Positions 1-5,135 of a stretch of 5,135 bases of DNA are shown here, one piece after another (positions within the stretch are counted from its first letter, which is position 1; each line of letters begins with the position of its first letter). The notes beneath the pieces are model-generated. The model did no database searches. It saw only the letters and a list, made by a program, of their open reading frames with translations, and was not told where the DNA came from. The DNA comes from an uncultured Lachnospiraceae bacterium. Lineage in GTDB: Bacteria > Bacillota > Clostridia > Lachnospirales > Lachnospiraceae. Both the position numbers and the translations under genes were made by a program. Location of the stretch: positions 1 through 5,135 of the forward strand of contig CAUCOL010000153.1 of NCBI GenBank assembly GCA_958444395.1, given 5' to 3'.

Positions 1-48
1 ATATGTACAGTTTCCACTGCTTCCACTTGCAATACTGCAAATCTTCAT
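1..48 (-). CDS. MBL-fold metallo-hydrolase, WalJ/YycJ-like (N-terminal fragment)
   Basis: Only the first 16 codons are inside the window; the gene runs off the left edge. The ATG is at 48-46 and the peptide reads MKICSIASGSSGNCTY. The pattern S-I-A-S-G-S-S-G-N-C is, from knowledge of the family, the usual N-terminal strand and turn of WalJ/YycJ/VicX-type metallo-beta-lactamase-fold hydrolases, which act on DNA and are often linked to the WalRK cell-wall regulon. The metal-binding HxHxDH motif would lie further in and cannot be seen. A modest AAGG lies four bases before the ATG. The start is 37 bases after the stop of the FtsA-like gene, with no terminator between, so the two are probably cotranscribed. 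The call rests on 16 residues, so the fold is likely but the exact subfamily is open. Confidence 0.72.
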   Translation of the reverse strand, partial: MKICSIASGSSGNCTY

Positions 49-85
49 GTTTCCTTAGTTCCTTTCCCGAACACTTCTCCGGCTG

Positions 86-2389
86 CTACTGCACCCATTG
101 CAGTGTCACCTGATCTCCCTCCTTTAAAGGAGTCGTAAAATCTGCGTCAATTCCATTGACCTTTGTCTCCAGACGGATCCCGCCCGCAACCGACATATCA
201 AACGGATAAAAATCAAGTACGTCGACCAGAATATATTCTTTTTTATTCTTCAGGATCACCGGTGTCCGGTTCACCGTGATCAACAGATCAACTGTCTGTG
301 ACACCGGCTGCTTGTTGCTGCCACTTGAAGCAGACTGCGTCTGTGATGCAACATGTCCGGACTGTTCTCCCGATATCGCACTGTTTTCCGTGCGTTCTAC
401 AGTTGTATCATAATCCGAAACTTCCTGCTGACCATTCTCCGCTTCGTCAACGGCATCCTGTGTCATACCCTGTAATACTGCTTCCGGCACCTGATCTTCC
501 CCGTATTCCTGCATCAAAGTCTCATACTCCGGCTCTTCCTTCTTAATCTCACAGGCTACCGAGAAATTATCATATACCTTTGTATCCGGCTCTGCGATCA
601 CATTATTTACATATACCCTGCCCCGGTACACAATATCCATAAACTCCAGAACCTGCTCCAGTGTATAATAATCCACGATCTCCACAACGTCCCCATCCTG
701 TAACTGATAAAACGCAGATACCAGCTCACCATTCACACGGACAAAACGCGGACACCTGATCTGTTTTCCATTAAAACGAAACTGCATCACCGCATGATAT
801 TCCGGAATCTGCCCGATTTCCAATACAGCATCTGCCCCTGTCGTGGATGGTGTGATCTCGATCTTATCATTCTGTGCGATCGGCGTGCTTAAACCGCCTT
901 CTTCCTCATTGATCCGTACAATGGCAGCTTCTCCCGCTTCACCACGCTGCATCCGCTTCTCTCCATTGACTGTATAATTGACCGTTTTCCCACGCTTTGG
1001 AAACAGATCCTCCTTTGGAAAACCAACCTGCAGGGCAGCATCCACCGCTGTCAGCTTACTGTTATCATACAGCTTGATCCTCTCTTCGTTCACTGTAACA
1101 AAGATAAAATTATTCTTCTGCTCATAAAAATTCATACAGATACCGATCGGTGTAACTAACAGTGAATCCACTTTGATCCCCGGCTGTAAGAATTGCACTC
1201 CGCCCAGTACCTCACTGCCACGCAGTGCCACACGCTCCTGTGGCAGCTCCAGATATTCTGCCAGAGATTCCACAAAACCATTGACCTTGCCACCGCCACC
1301 GACCACAAAAACAGCACTGACCGGTTTCCCGCCATTTAACGCAATGATCTTATCTGCTACCTGTTTTGTGATGCTACGTACTGTCTCTGCTACGACTTCT
1401 GTCACTTCCTCCGAAGAAACCTTCTGACTCAGTCCCATGATGTCATGATAGGTCACCTGTTTTCTCGTCGTGCTCTTACACTTAATCTGCTCTGCCTCTG
1501 CAAATTCTGTCAGATAGCGTTTGGCGATGCACTCCGTCACCTCATCCCCGGCAGCCGGAATCATACCATACGCTATGATACTTCCCTCATTGGTAATGGA
1601 TATATCCGATGTACCGGCTCCCACATCGACCAGTGCAATATTCAGCAGACGGAAACGCTCCGGTATCGCAACATTGATCGCCGCAATAGGCTCCAATGTC
1701 AGATTTGCCACAAACAGTCCCGCCTTTTCCACAGCTACATACAATCCATCCACAACCTCTTCCGGAAGAAACGTCGCGATCAGCTCTGTCTGGATCGAAT
1801 TTGCTTTATGTCCCTCCAGATTTGAGATCGGATACTCATTCTGAAAATAACGGATCACCGAATAACCGACACAGTAAAATTTCATGTCTCCCTGCGCTGT
1901 CTCTGCACGCAGCTGCTCATAAGCATTCTCCACACCCAGCATGTCCAGCGAGTAGATATGCTCTTCCGTAACGACTGTCTCATAAGTAAACTCCATCTGT
2001 GCCTTTGCGACAACCGTCTTTAAAACACGTCCGGCGGCTGCGATACAGACATCCGTCAGCGTACGTCCGATCATCTTCTCCAGCTGCTCCTTCACCTCAC
2101 AGATCGTGTCTGCTACCGCCTGTATATCATGGATCTGTCCATCCAGCATTGCTCTCGTCTCATGCTCCTTCACCACCTGTGCCACGACCACAAAACGATT
2201 GGTACTCTCCCGGTAGCCTACCGTCCCTACAATACTGCGTGTACCAATATCCAGTCCAAATACCAGCGGTTGTGTTATATTTTTCAGAGATGCTTTATAT
2301 TCTGCTTTCGCCGTCGTACGTTTCTTCGTACCCGCTGCCTTCGACCGGGCAGTGGATGACGTACGTGTGCTTTTTCTCGTTCCTTCCAT
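86..2389 (-). CDS. FtsA/PilM-family actin-like ATPase with long beta-grasp-like C-terminal extension
   Basis: This 767-residue protein has an FtsA-type core. A Lys/Arg/Ser/Thr-rich tail (about 1-35) precedes the phosphate-1 motif GLDIGTRSIVG (45-55), an SHS2/1C-like region (about 90-195), the phosphate-2 motif DVGAGTSDIS (255-264) and the adenosine motif VVGGGGKVNG (362-371). Classical FtsA is about 420-440 residues; this one adds about 340. The extension contains three beta-strand-rich modules (about 428-515, 533-615 and 700-767), each with a V-N-G turn. An acidic, Ser/Gln-rich linker (about 616-698) precedes the last module. The C-terminus ends in a beta strand (VTLQWVQ), not the amphipathic membrane helix of true FtsA. 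FtsZ is not adjacent. The start is the ATG at 2389-2387, six bases after a perfect AGGAGG; an in-frame ATG at 2404 overlaps that site and is rejected. The family is confident. A role in division, envelope or secretion scaffolding is inference, and it should not be called plain FtsA. Confidence 0.9.
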   Translation of the reverse strand: MEGTRKSTRTSSTARSKAAGTKKRTTAKAEYKASLKNITQPLVFGLDIGTRSIVGTVGYRESTNRFVVVAQVVKEHETRAMLDGQIHDIQAVADTICEVKEQLEKMIGRTLTDVCIAAAGRVLKTVVAKAQMEFTYETVVTEEHIYSLDMLGVENAYEQLRAETAQGDMKFYCVGYSVIRYFQNEYPISNLEGHKANSIQTELIATFLPEEVVDGLYVAVEKAGLFVANLTLEPIAAINVAIPERFRLLNIALVDVGAGTSDISITNEGSIIAYGMIPAAGDEVTECIAKRYLTEFAEAEQIKCKSTTRKQVTYHDIMGLSQKVSSEEVTEVVAETVRSITKQVADKIIALNGGKPVSAVFVVGGGGKVNGFVESLAEYLELPQERVALRGSEVLGGVQFLQPGIKVDSLLVTPIGICMNFYEQKNNFIFVTVNEERIKLYDNSKLTAVDAALQVGFPKEDLFPKRGKTVNYTVNGEKRMQRGEAGEAAIVRINEEEGGLSTPIAQNDKIEITPSTTGADAVLEIGQIPEYHAVMQFRFNGKQIRCPRFVRVNGELVSAFYQLQDGDVVEIVDYYTLEQVLEFMDIVYRGRVYVNNVIAEPDTKVYDNFSVACEIKKEEPEYETLMQEYGEDQVPEAVLQGMTQDAVDEAENGQQEVSDYDTTVERTENSAISGEQSGHVASQTQSASSGSNKQPVSQTVDLLITVNRTPVILKNKKEYILVDVLDFYPFDMSVAGGIRLETKVNGIDADFTTPLKEGDQVTLQWVQ

Positions 2390-2395
2390 AAAGTA

Positions 2396-2401
2396 CCTCC
2401 T
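2396..2401 (-). promoter_or_regulatory. Ribosome binding site AGGAGG that fixes the FtsA-like start
   Basis: AGGAGG lies six bases upstream of the ATG at 2389-2387. The alternative upstream in-frame ATG (2404-2402) directly abuts this site and has no Shine-Dalgarno sequence of its own, so the downstream start is chosen. Confidence 0.85.
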
Positions 2402-2506
2402 CATTTTCTTCTTGCATTACTTCACATTCTTTTTATTCCGTACGGATCAAACGCATTTGTATCCAGCCCCTGTCCCATATCCCGGGAAGGGCAAAACGCT
2501 TTTTTT

Positions 2507-2515
2507 ATTCTATCA
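2507..2515 (-). promoter_or_regulatory. Possible extended -10 promoter for the FtsA-like gene
   Basis: On the minus strand TGaTAGAAT forms an extended -10 element (TG, one base, then TAGAAT, five of six matches to TATAAT). It sits just downstream of the terminator of the preceding gene and would give a leader of about 110 bases. No good TTGACA is found 17 bases upstream, so support is only partial. A promoter is expected here because the upstream unit ends in a terminator. Confidence 0.35.
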
Positions 2516-2531
2516 TATTTCACCTAAAAGT

Positions 2532-2568
2532 AAAAGAGCCATCACAGAAACCTGTGATGACTCCTTTT
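2532..2568 (-). terminator. Rho-independent terminator of the secreted-protein gene
   Basis: GAGTCATCACAG and CTGTGATGGCTC (minus strand) pair over 12 positions around a GTTT loop. Eleven pairs are Watson-Crick and one is G-U. A TTTTACTTTT tract follows. It lies about 27 bases after the stop codon at 2595. The mismatch is a G-U wobble only when read on the minus strand (A-C on the plus strand), and no plus-strand gene ends here, so minus-strand use is favoured. Confidence 0.88.
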
Positions 2569-2594
2569 ATATAATAGAGAAAAGAGTAAGCTAA

Positions 2595-3146
2595 TTATTT
2601 AGCAACAAAATCGCAAGAAACAGAAATTGTTTTCTTGAATTTGAATTTAGAAGCTTTGTTTAACTTTTTACTGTTATCTCCGTTTGAACCATACTGGTTG
2701 TAAAGAGAAAGACGGTAGTTGTTATTCTTCTGATCTGGCTCAAAATAACCCTGGCAACTCTTAACACCTTTTACTACTTTGCCATCGCATTTAACAACAA
2801 TGTTTGAATATTTACATTTTTTAACTTTGTAATCTTTTAAAATGCTTTTTACATCTACTGTTAATACACCAATTTTCTTAATAGATTTAAGACCTGTTTT
2901 CTTAGCGTTATTCTTAGCTGTAAAGCTGATATGTACTTTTTTACCCTTTTTAATAGTAACACTACCGCTCTGAAGATTATAACCATCACCAGAAATCCAG
3001 TTTCCGGCCTCTTCCATAACATACATCTGTGTACTGTACTTCTTAGCTCCCTTAGCATCTGCCTTCTTACCAGCTACGGAAACTCCACTCACTACTATTG
3101 CAGCAGTTAAAACAACTGACATAACTTTTTTAAATGTTTTCTTCAT
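2595..3146 (-). CDS. Lysine-rich secreted protein of unknown function
   Basis: This 183-residue protein starts with a clear Sec signal peptide: a basic N-region MKKTFKK, a hydrophobic core (about 8-26) and a likely signal peptidase I site after Ala31 (A-D-A). The mature part is about 152 residues. It alternates short hydrophobic strands with turns, which suggests a beta-sandwich like those in secreted or carbohydrate-binding modules, though no family is firmly recognised. There is no sortase motif, lipobox or membrane segment after the signal, so it is probably released or held to the wall by charge. It has 38 lysines and one arginine, giving a strongly basic protein, and four cysteines (111, 120, 131, 178). 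The DNA is visibly richer in A+T than its neighbours. The ATG is nine bases after AGGAGG. The gene has its own strong promoter and terminator and so forms a single-gene unit. A charge-based role such as binding teichoic acid, mucin or nucleic acid is speculation. Confidence 0.88.
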   Translation of the reverse strand: MKKTFKKVMSVVLTAAIVVSGVSVAGKKADAKGAKKYSTQMYVMEEAGNWISGDGYNLQSGSVTIKKGKKVHISFTAKNNAKKTGLKSIKKIGVLTVDVKSILKDYKVKKCKYSNIVVKCDGKVVKGVKSCQGYFEPDQKNNNYRLSLYNQYGSNGDNSKKLNKASKFKFKKTISVSCDFVAK

Positions 3147-3155
3147 CGTAAAAAA

Positions 3156-3161
3156 CCTCCT
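3156..3161 (-). promoter_or_regulatory. Ribosome binding site AGGAGG of the secreted-protein gene
   Basis: A perfect AGGAGG sits nine bases upstream of the ATG at 3146-3144. It supports this start, which also gives a complete signal peptide. Confidence 0.85.
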
Positions 3162-3256
3162 AGATATTATGTTTCAATTTGTTAATCAATGTAACTACGT
3201 TCATATAAAAAAAGGGGAACTTTTCTATACAACTATCACATCAACCTACAAACCAT

Positions 3257-3285
3257 ATTTTACTACTTATGTGTAATTCTGTCAA
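3257..3285 (-). promoter_or_regulatory. Strong sigma-A-type promoter of the secreted-protein gene
   Basis: On the minus strand a perfect TTGACA (3285-3280) is followed by a 17-base spacer and TAAAAT (3262-3257), five of six matches to the -10 consensus. Transcription should begin near 3250, giving a leader of about 100 bases. The DNA just upstream (about 3286-3320) is A/T-rich, like an UP element. The near-ideal elements predict high constitutive expression; no operator is evident. Confidence 0.85.
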
Positions 3286-3337
3286 CTTATTTCTTTCAAA
3301 AACTCATTTTATTGTGCATTTTGTATGATGCTAATTT

Positions 3338-3916
3338 TAGTTACTGAAACTTCCCACCACAGGTCGCAGAAAATGCCCATCCGTCCGATCCTGCGCGGTA
3401 ATAAGCAGCATTCTGATTTTTGCCTGCGTGTTGCAAAAGTCTGCAAATGAGAATGAAAAATTGGCTTGGTACCTTACGCCTTTTCCAAGCCCTGCGATCG
3501 AACGATTACGATGGATGAATTACGTGCTCTGAGCGAAACTCACCCCCGGCAGGAAGTAGTCATTCAAAACTTTGCACGGCACTTTGCACTCGCCGGTGCT
3601 TGGCGTATCTATATTTTATAAAATGCAGATACGCTTATGCACCGCTGCGTCAGTGCAAGTAGCGCAAGTGTGCCGTCAAAGTTTTGCTGCTACTGCCTGC
3701 AAGGGGGTTCAGACACACTCTCCGCACGTATTCATCGTAATCGTTTGACCGCAGGGCTGATCTGGAAAAGGCTAATACTCTGCGCCAATTTTTCATTCAT
3801 CATTTTGCAGACGTCATAGTGTGTCGAGCAAAAATCACTGCATCTGTAAAAAACTGCGCAGGATGGGACGGATGGGCGTTCCGGCTGCTCAGAGTGTGGG
3901 AAGTTTCACTTAACTA
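3338..3916. repeat. Giant imperfect inverted repeat (about 580 bases), fold-back element or large structured RNA
   Basis: This gene-free stretch is one long dyad. The ends are TAGTTA / TAACTA followed by the exact 13-base repeats TGAAACTTCCCAC (3345-3357) and GTGGGAAGTTTCA (3896-3908). Moving inward, paired blocks appear in the same order on both arms: 3375-3396 with 3856-3877 (21 of 22), 3414-3423 with 3828-3837 (10 of 10), 3451-3465 with 3784-3798 (15 of 15), 3478-3487 with 3763-3772 (10 of 10), 3488-3513 with 3733-3758 (24 of 26), 3549-3559 with 3690-3700 (10 of 11), 3565-3574 with 3677-3686 (10 of 10) and 3603-3610 with 3627-3634 (8 of 8). The centre is the palindrome ATTTTATAAAAT (3613-3624). 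Arms are about 281 and 298 bases; roughly 165 pairs were found by eye. No transposase, clean target duplication or credible ORF is present. Candidates are a MITE-like fold-back transposon, a large hairpin RNA, or a diverged inverted duplication. Confidence 0.85.
3603..3634. repeat. Central hairpin/palindrome of the giant inverted repeat
   Basis: GCGTATCT (3603-3610) pairs with AGATACGC (3627-3634) around the self-complementary ATTTTATAAAAT. This marks the exact symmetry centre between 3618 and 3619. It is AT-rich, and no U-tract follows the stem, so it does not look like a terminator on its own. Confidence 0.85.
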
Positions 3917-4684
3917 CTCTTGAAGGCATGCACGTATCCGCTTTTTATATTGGAGGAAGTCTTCGGTTAGAAGGAAATCGCGGTTTCGTGGCTTTGGCTG
4001 TTCGATCCGTATCTCCTCCACGATCTGGCCGGGAGCTCCCGCCAGGATATAGATCCTGTCGGACAAAAGAATCGCCTCATCCATATCGTGTGTGATAAAT
4101 AATGTGGACAGATGAATCTTCTCCATTACCGACAAATACCACTGATGCATCGCATTCTTCGTGATCGCATCCAGTGCGCTGAACGGTTCATCCAACAGTG
4201 CCACTTCGTCTGAGAAAAGGTACGTGCGAAGCAATGCGGCACGCTGACGCATACCGCCGGACATTTCCGACGGATACTTTTTCTCATAGCCATCCAGTCC
4301 GAACTCTTCAAAATAAGATGCCGCCTCTTTTCTTGCTTCCTGTTTTTTCCACAAAGGAAGCCGTGCTCTGTCTGCTCCGGACTGCTTTTTAATCATCAGT
4401 GGCAGTGCCACATTATCCAGAACCGTCTTATACGGCAGCAGCATATCCTTCTGCAGCATATAGCTGACACGCCCCGGCTGTCCGGTAATCTCCTGTCCAT
4501 CCATATAAACCGCACCTCTATCCGGGGACATAAGTCCGGAGATTATATTAAATAAGGTCGTCTTTCCCCCTCCGCTGGCACCCAGCAGACAGACGATCTC
4601 GCCTTCCTCCAGATGGATCGACACCTGATCCAGCACCTGCTTCTCTTCAAATGATTTGGAAACATTCTTTACTTCCAGCTTCAC
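3914..4684 (-). CDS. ABC transporter ATP-binding protein, NrtD/SsuB/ThiZ-like
   Basis: This 256-residue cytoplasmic ATPase would power an importer together with a permease outside the window and the substrate-binding protein encoded just upstream. All nucleotide-binding motifs are intact: Walker A GASGGGKT (35-42), Q-loop Gln78, signature MSGGM (141-145, with Met where Leu is usual), Walker B VALLDE (161-166), D-loop SALD (169-172) and switch His199. The length is normal for the nitrate/sulfonate/taurine/pyrimidine family. The GASGGGKTTLFN form and the NMT1-type neighbour favour a ThiZ-like role in thiamin-precursor uptake, but the ATPase alone cannot show the substrate. The GTG start at 4684 is chosen because GGAGG lies five bases before it and the protein then begins (M)KLEVKNVSKSF, typical of the family. 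An in-frame ATG at 4696 would add four residues but has no spaced ribosome site. The TAG stop falls in the terminal repeat of the giant palindrome. Confidence 0.92.
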   Translation of the reverse strand: MKLEVKNVSKSFEEKQVLDQVSIHLEEGEIVCLLGASGGGKTTLFNIISGLMSPDRGAVYMDGQEITGQPGRVSYMLQKDMLLPYKTVLDNVALPLMIKKQSGADRARLPLWKKQEARKEAASYFEEFGLDGYEKKYPSEMSGGMRQRAALLRTYLFSDEVALLDEPFSALDAITKNAMHQWYLSVMEKIHLSTLFITHDMDEAILLSDRIYILAGAPGQIVEEIRIEQPKPRNRDFLLTEDFLQYKKRIRACLQE

Positions 4685-4689
4685 TTTTT

Positions 4690-4694
4690 CCTCC
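4690..4694 (-). promoter_or_regulatory. Ribosome binding site GGAGG favouring a GTG start for the ATPase
   Basis: GGAGG overlaps the alternative ATG (4696-4694) and stands five A residues before GTG (4684-4682). The ATG itself is preceded by GGCAGG with no spacing. The site therefore supports GTG initiation. Confidence 0.6.
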
Positions 4695-4736
4695 ATCCTG
4701 CCGCACTGCAGCGATTCATATCCTCTGACAGCTTTA

Positions 4737-4760
4737 CAGGGAGCCGTTTAAAGCCCCCTG
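4737..4760 (-). other. Intercistronic hairpin between binding-protein and ATPase genes
   Basis: CAGGGGGC and GCTCCCTG (minus strand) form an eight-pair stem, one pair being G-U, with the eight-base loop TTTAAACG. No U-run follows, so it is probably not a terminator. Such hairpins can protect the upstream message from 3' exonucleases and give unequal expression of binding protein and ATPase. That role is inferred. Confidence 0.5.
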
Positions 4761-4781
4761 CACATATTCCACTGTTTTTGT

Positions 4782-5135
4782 TTATTGCAGATAATCATTA
4801 CTGAAACCTGCAAATTCCGGTATGTCCTTTTCTACCAGCTTATTTTCGTTCAGCCAGCGGTAATAGGCATCCCAGCGTTCCGGCTCGATCACGCCCCACT
4901 GGTCGCCATCGGCGATATACTGCTTACTCAAGTATTCCTGACTCTCTTTCACCAGCTTCTCATCCAGCTCCGGCACCTGCTTTAACAGGATATCCGCTGC
5001 GTCATCCGGATGCTCTGCTGCATATTCATAACCTTTCTTCACTGCTGCCAGAAATGCTTTTGCCTGCTTTGGATGCTCTTTGAGAAAATCATTATTTCCT
5101 ATGATCACCGGACTATAATAATCTAATACCGGATC
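4782..5135 (-). CDS. ABC transporter substrate-binding protein, NMT1/THI5 (ThiY)-like, C-terminal part
   Basis: The reading frame stays open to the right edge, so 117 C-terminal residues are visible; the signal peptide or lipobox and most of the ligand pocket lie outside. It enters as DPVLDYYSPVIIGNN, where the Y-Y-S-P-V-I-I segment is typical of the hinge-return strand of NMT1/THI5-like periplasmic-type binding proteins. The F-L-K-E-H-P-K-Q-A-K-A-F stretch, then helices ending in W-x-x-x-Y-R-W-L-N-E-N-K-L, match the family's C-terminal helical region. An apparent GTG start at 5108 is internal and not real. In Gram-positive bacteria the protein would be a lipoprotein on the outer face of the membrane. 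The ATPase gene follows 85 bases later in the same direction. The substrate could be a thiamin pyrimidine precursor (as for ThiY) or another small nitrogen or sulfur compound such as a sulfonate. Confidence 0.85.
   Translation of the reverse strand, partial: DPVLDYYSPVIIGNNDFLKEHPKQAKAFLAAVKKGYEYAAEHPDDAADILLKQVPELDEKLVKESQEYLSKQYIADGDQWGVIEPERWDAYYRWLNENKLVEKDIPEFAGFSNDYLQ

Noticed and set aside
2387..2404. Upstream ATG at 2404 as the start of the FtsA-like protein
   Set aside because: This ATG directly abuts the AGGAGG that serves the ATG at 2389 and has no ribosome site of its own.
298..2594. Several plus-strand ORFs of 76-130 codons opposite the FtsA-like gene
   Set aside because: They are antisense shadows of a clear minus-strand gene, show low-complexity or Ser/Pro/His-rich products and have no ribosome binding sites.
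2861..3058. A 65-codon minus-strand ORF within the secreted-protein gene
   Set aside because: It is an out-of-frame shadow; the main frame has a signal peptide, ribosome site, promoter and terminator.
3170..3210. A second promoter (TTACAT, 17 bases, CATAAT) close to the secreted-protein gene
   Set aside because: Transcription would start within the ribosome binding site, and a far better promoter lies at 3257-3285.
3637..3819. A 60-codon plus-strand ORF inside the giant inverted repeat
   Set aside because: It has no proper ribosome binding site, odd Cys/Ser-rich composition and no recognisable domain, and it lies entirely in one arm of a palindrome. Its bases are explained by the inverted repeat.
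3338..3916. CRISPR array or complete insertion sequence in the gene-free stretch
   Set aside because: The repeats are inverted mirror blocks, not regularly spaced direct repeats, and no transposase frame is present on either strand.
5106..5108. GTG at 5108 as the start of the binding protein
   Set aside because: The frame stays open and family-like (Y-Y-S-P before it) up to the window edge, so this is an internal valine.

Overview
The window looks like chromosomal DNA from a Gram-positive Clostridia member, most likely Lachnospiraceae. This is inferred from gene content: an FtsA-type ATPase with a long C-terminal extension next to a WalJ/YycJ-type hydrolase, a NMT1/ThiY-type importer, strong AGGAGG ribosome binding sites, and a lysine-rich secreted protein with a Gram-positive signal peptide. 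No 16S or other species marker is present. All supported genes lie on the minus strand, so they read from high to low coordinates.

Right side (3914-5135): the 3' end of an importer operon. It holds the C-terminal 117 residues of a NMT1/THI5-like substrate-binding protein, an 85-base gap with a small hairpin, and an ABC ATPase of the nitrate/sulfonate/taurine/pyrimidine-precursor class. Together they resemble ThiY and ThiZ, which import a thiamin pyrimidine precursor, but the substrate is not proven. The permease and the operon promoter must lie beyond base 5135.

Middle (3338-3916): about 580 bases without a credible gene form one giant imperfect inverted repeat. Some 14 paired blocks line up from the ends (13-base terminal repeats TGAAACTTCCCAC / GTGGGAAGTTTCA) to a palindromic centre near 3618/3619. 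It starts at the ATPase stop codon and ends about 50 bases upstream of the next promoter. It is either a fold-back mobile element or a very large structured RNA, and is the most interesting object in the window.

Centre (2526-3285): a self-contained one-gene unit with a strong promoter (TTGACA, 17-base spacer, TAAAAT), a leader of about 100 bases, a 183-residue secreted protein with 38 lysines and one arginine, and a good terminator.

Left side (1-2515): a possible weak promoter, a leader with short palindromes, a 767-residue FtsA-family ATPase with three beta-grasp-like C-terminal modules, and 37 bases later the first 16 codons of a WalJ/YycJ-like metallo-beta-lactamase-fold hydrolase cut by the window edge. 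These two are probably cotranscribed and suggest a cell-envelope, division or DNA-maintenance role.
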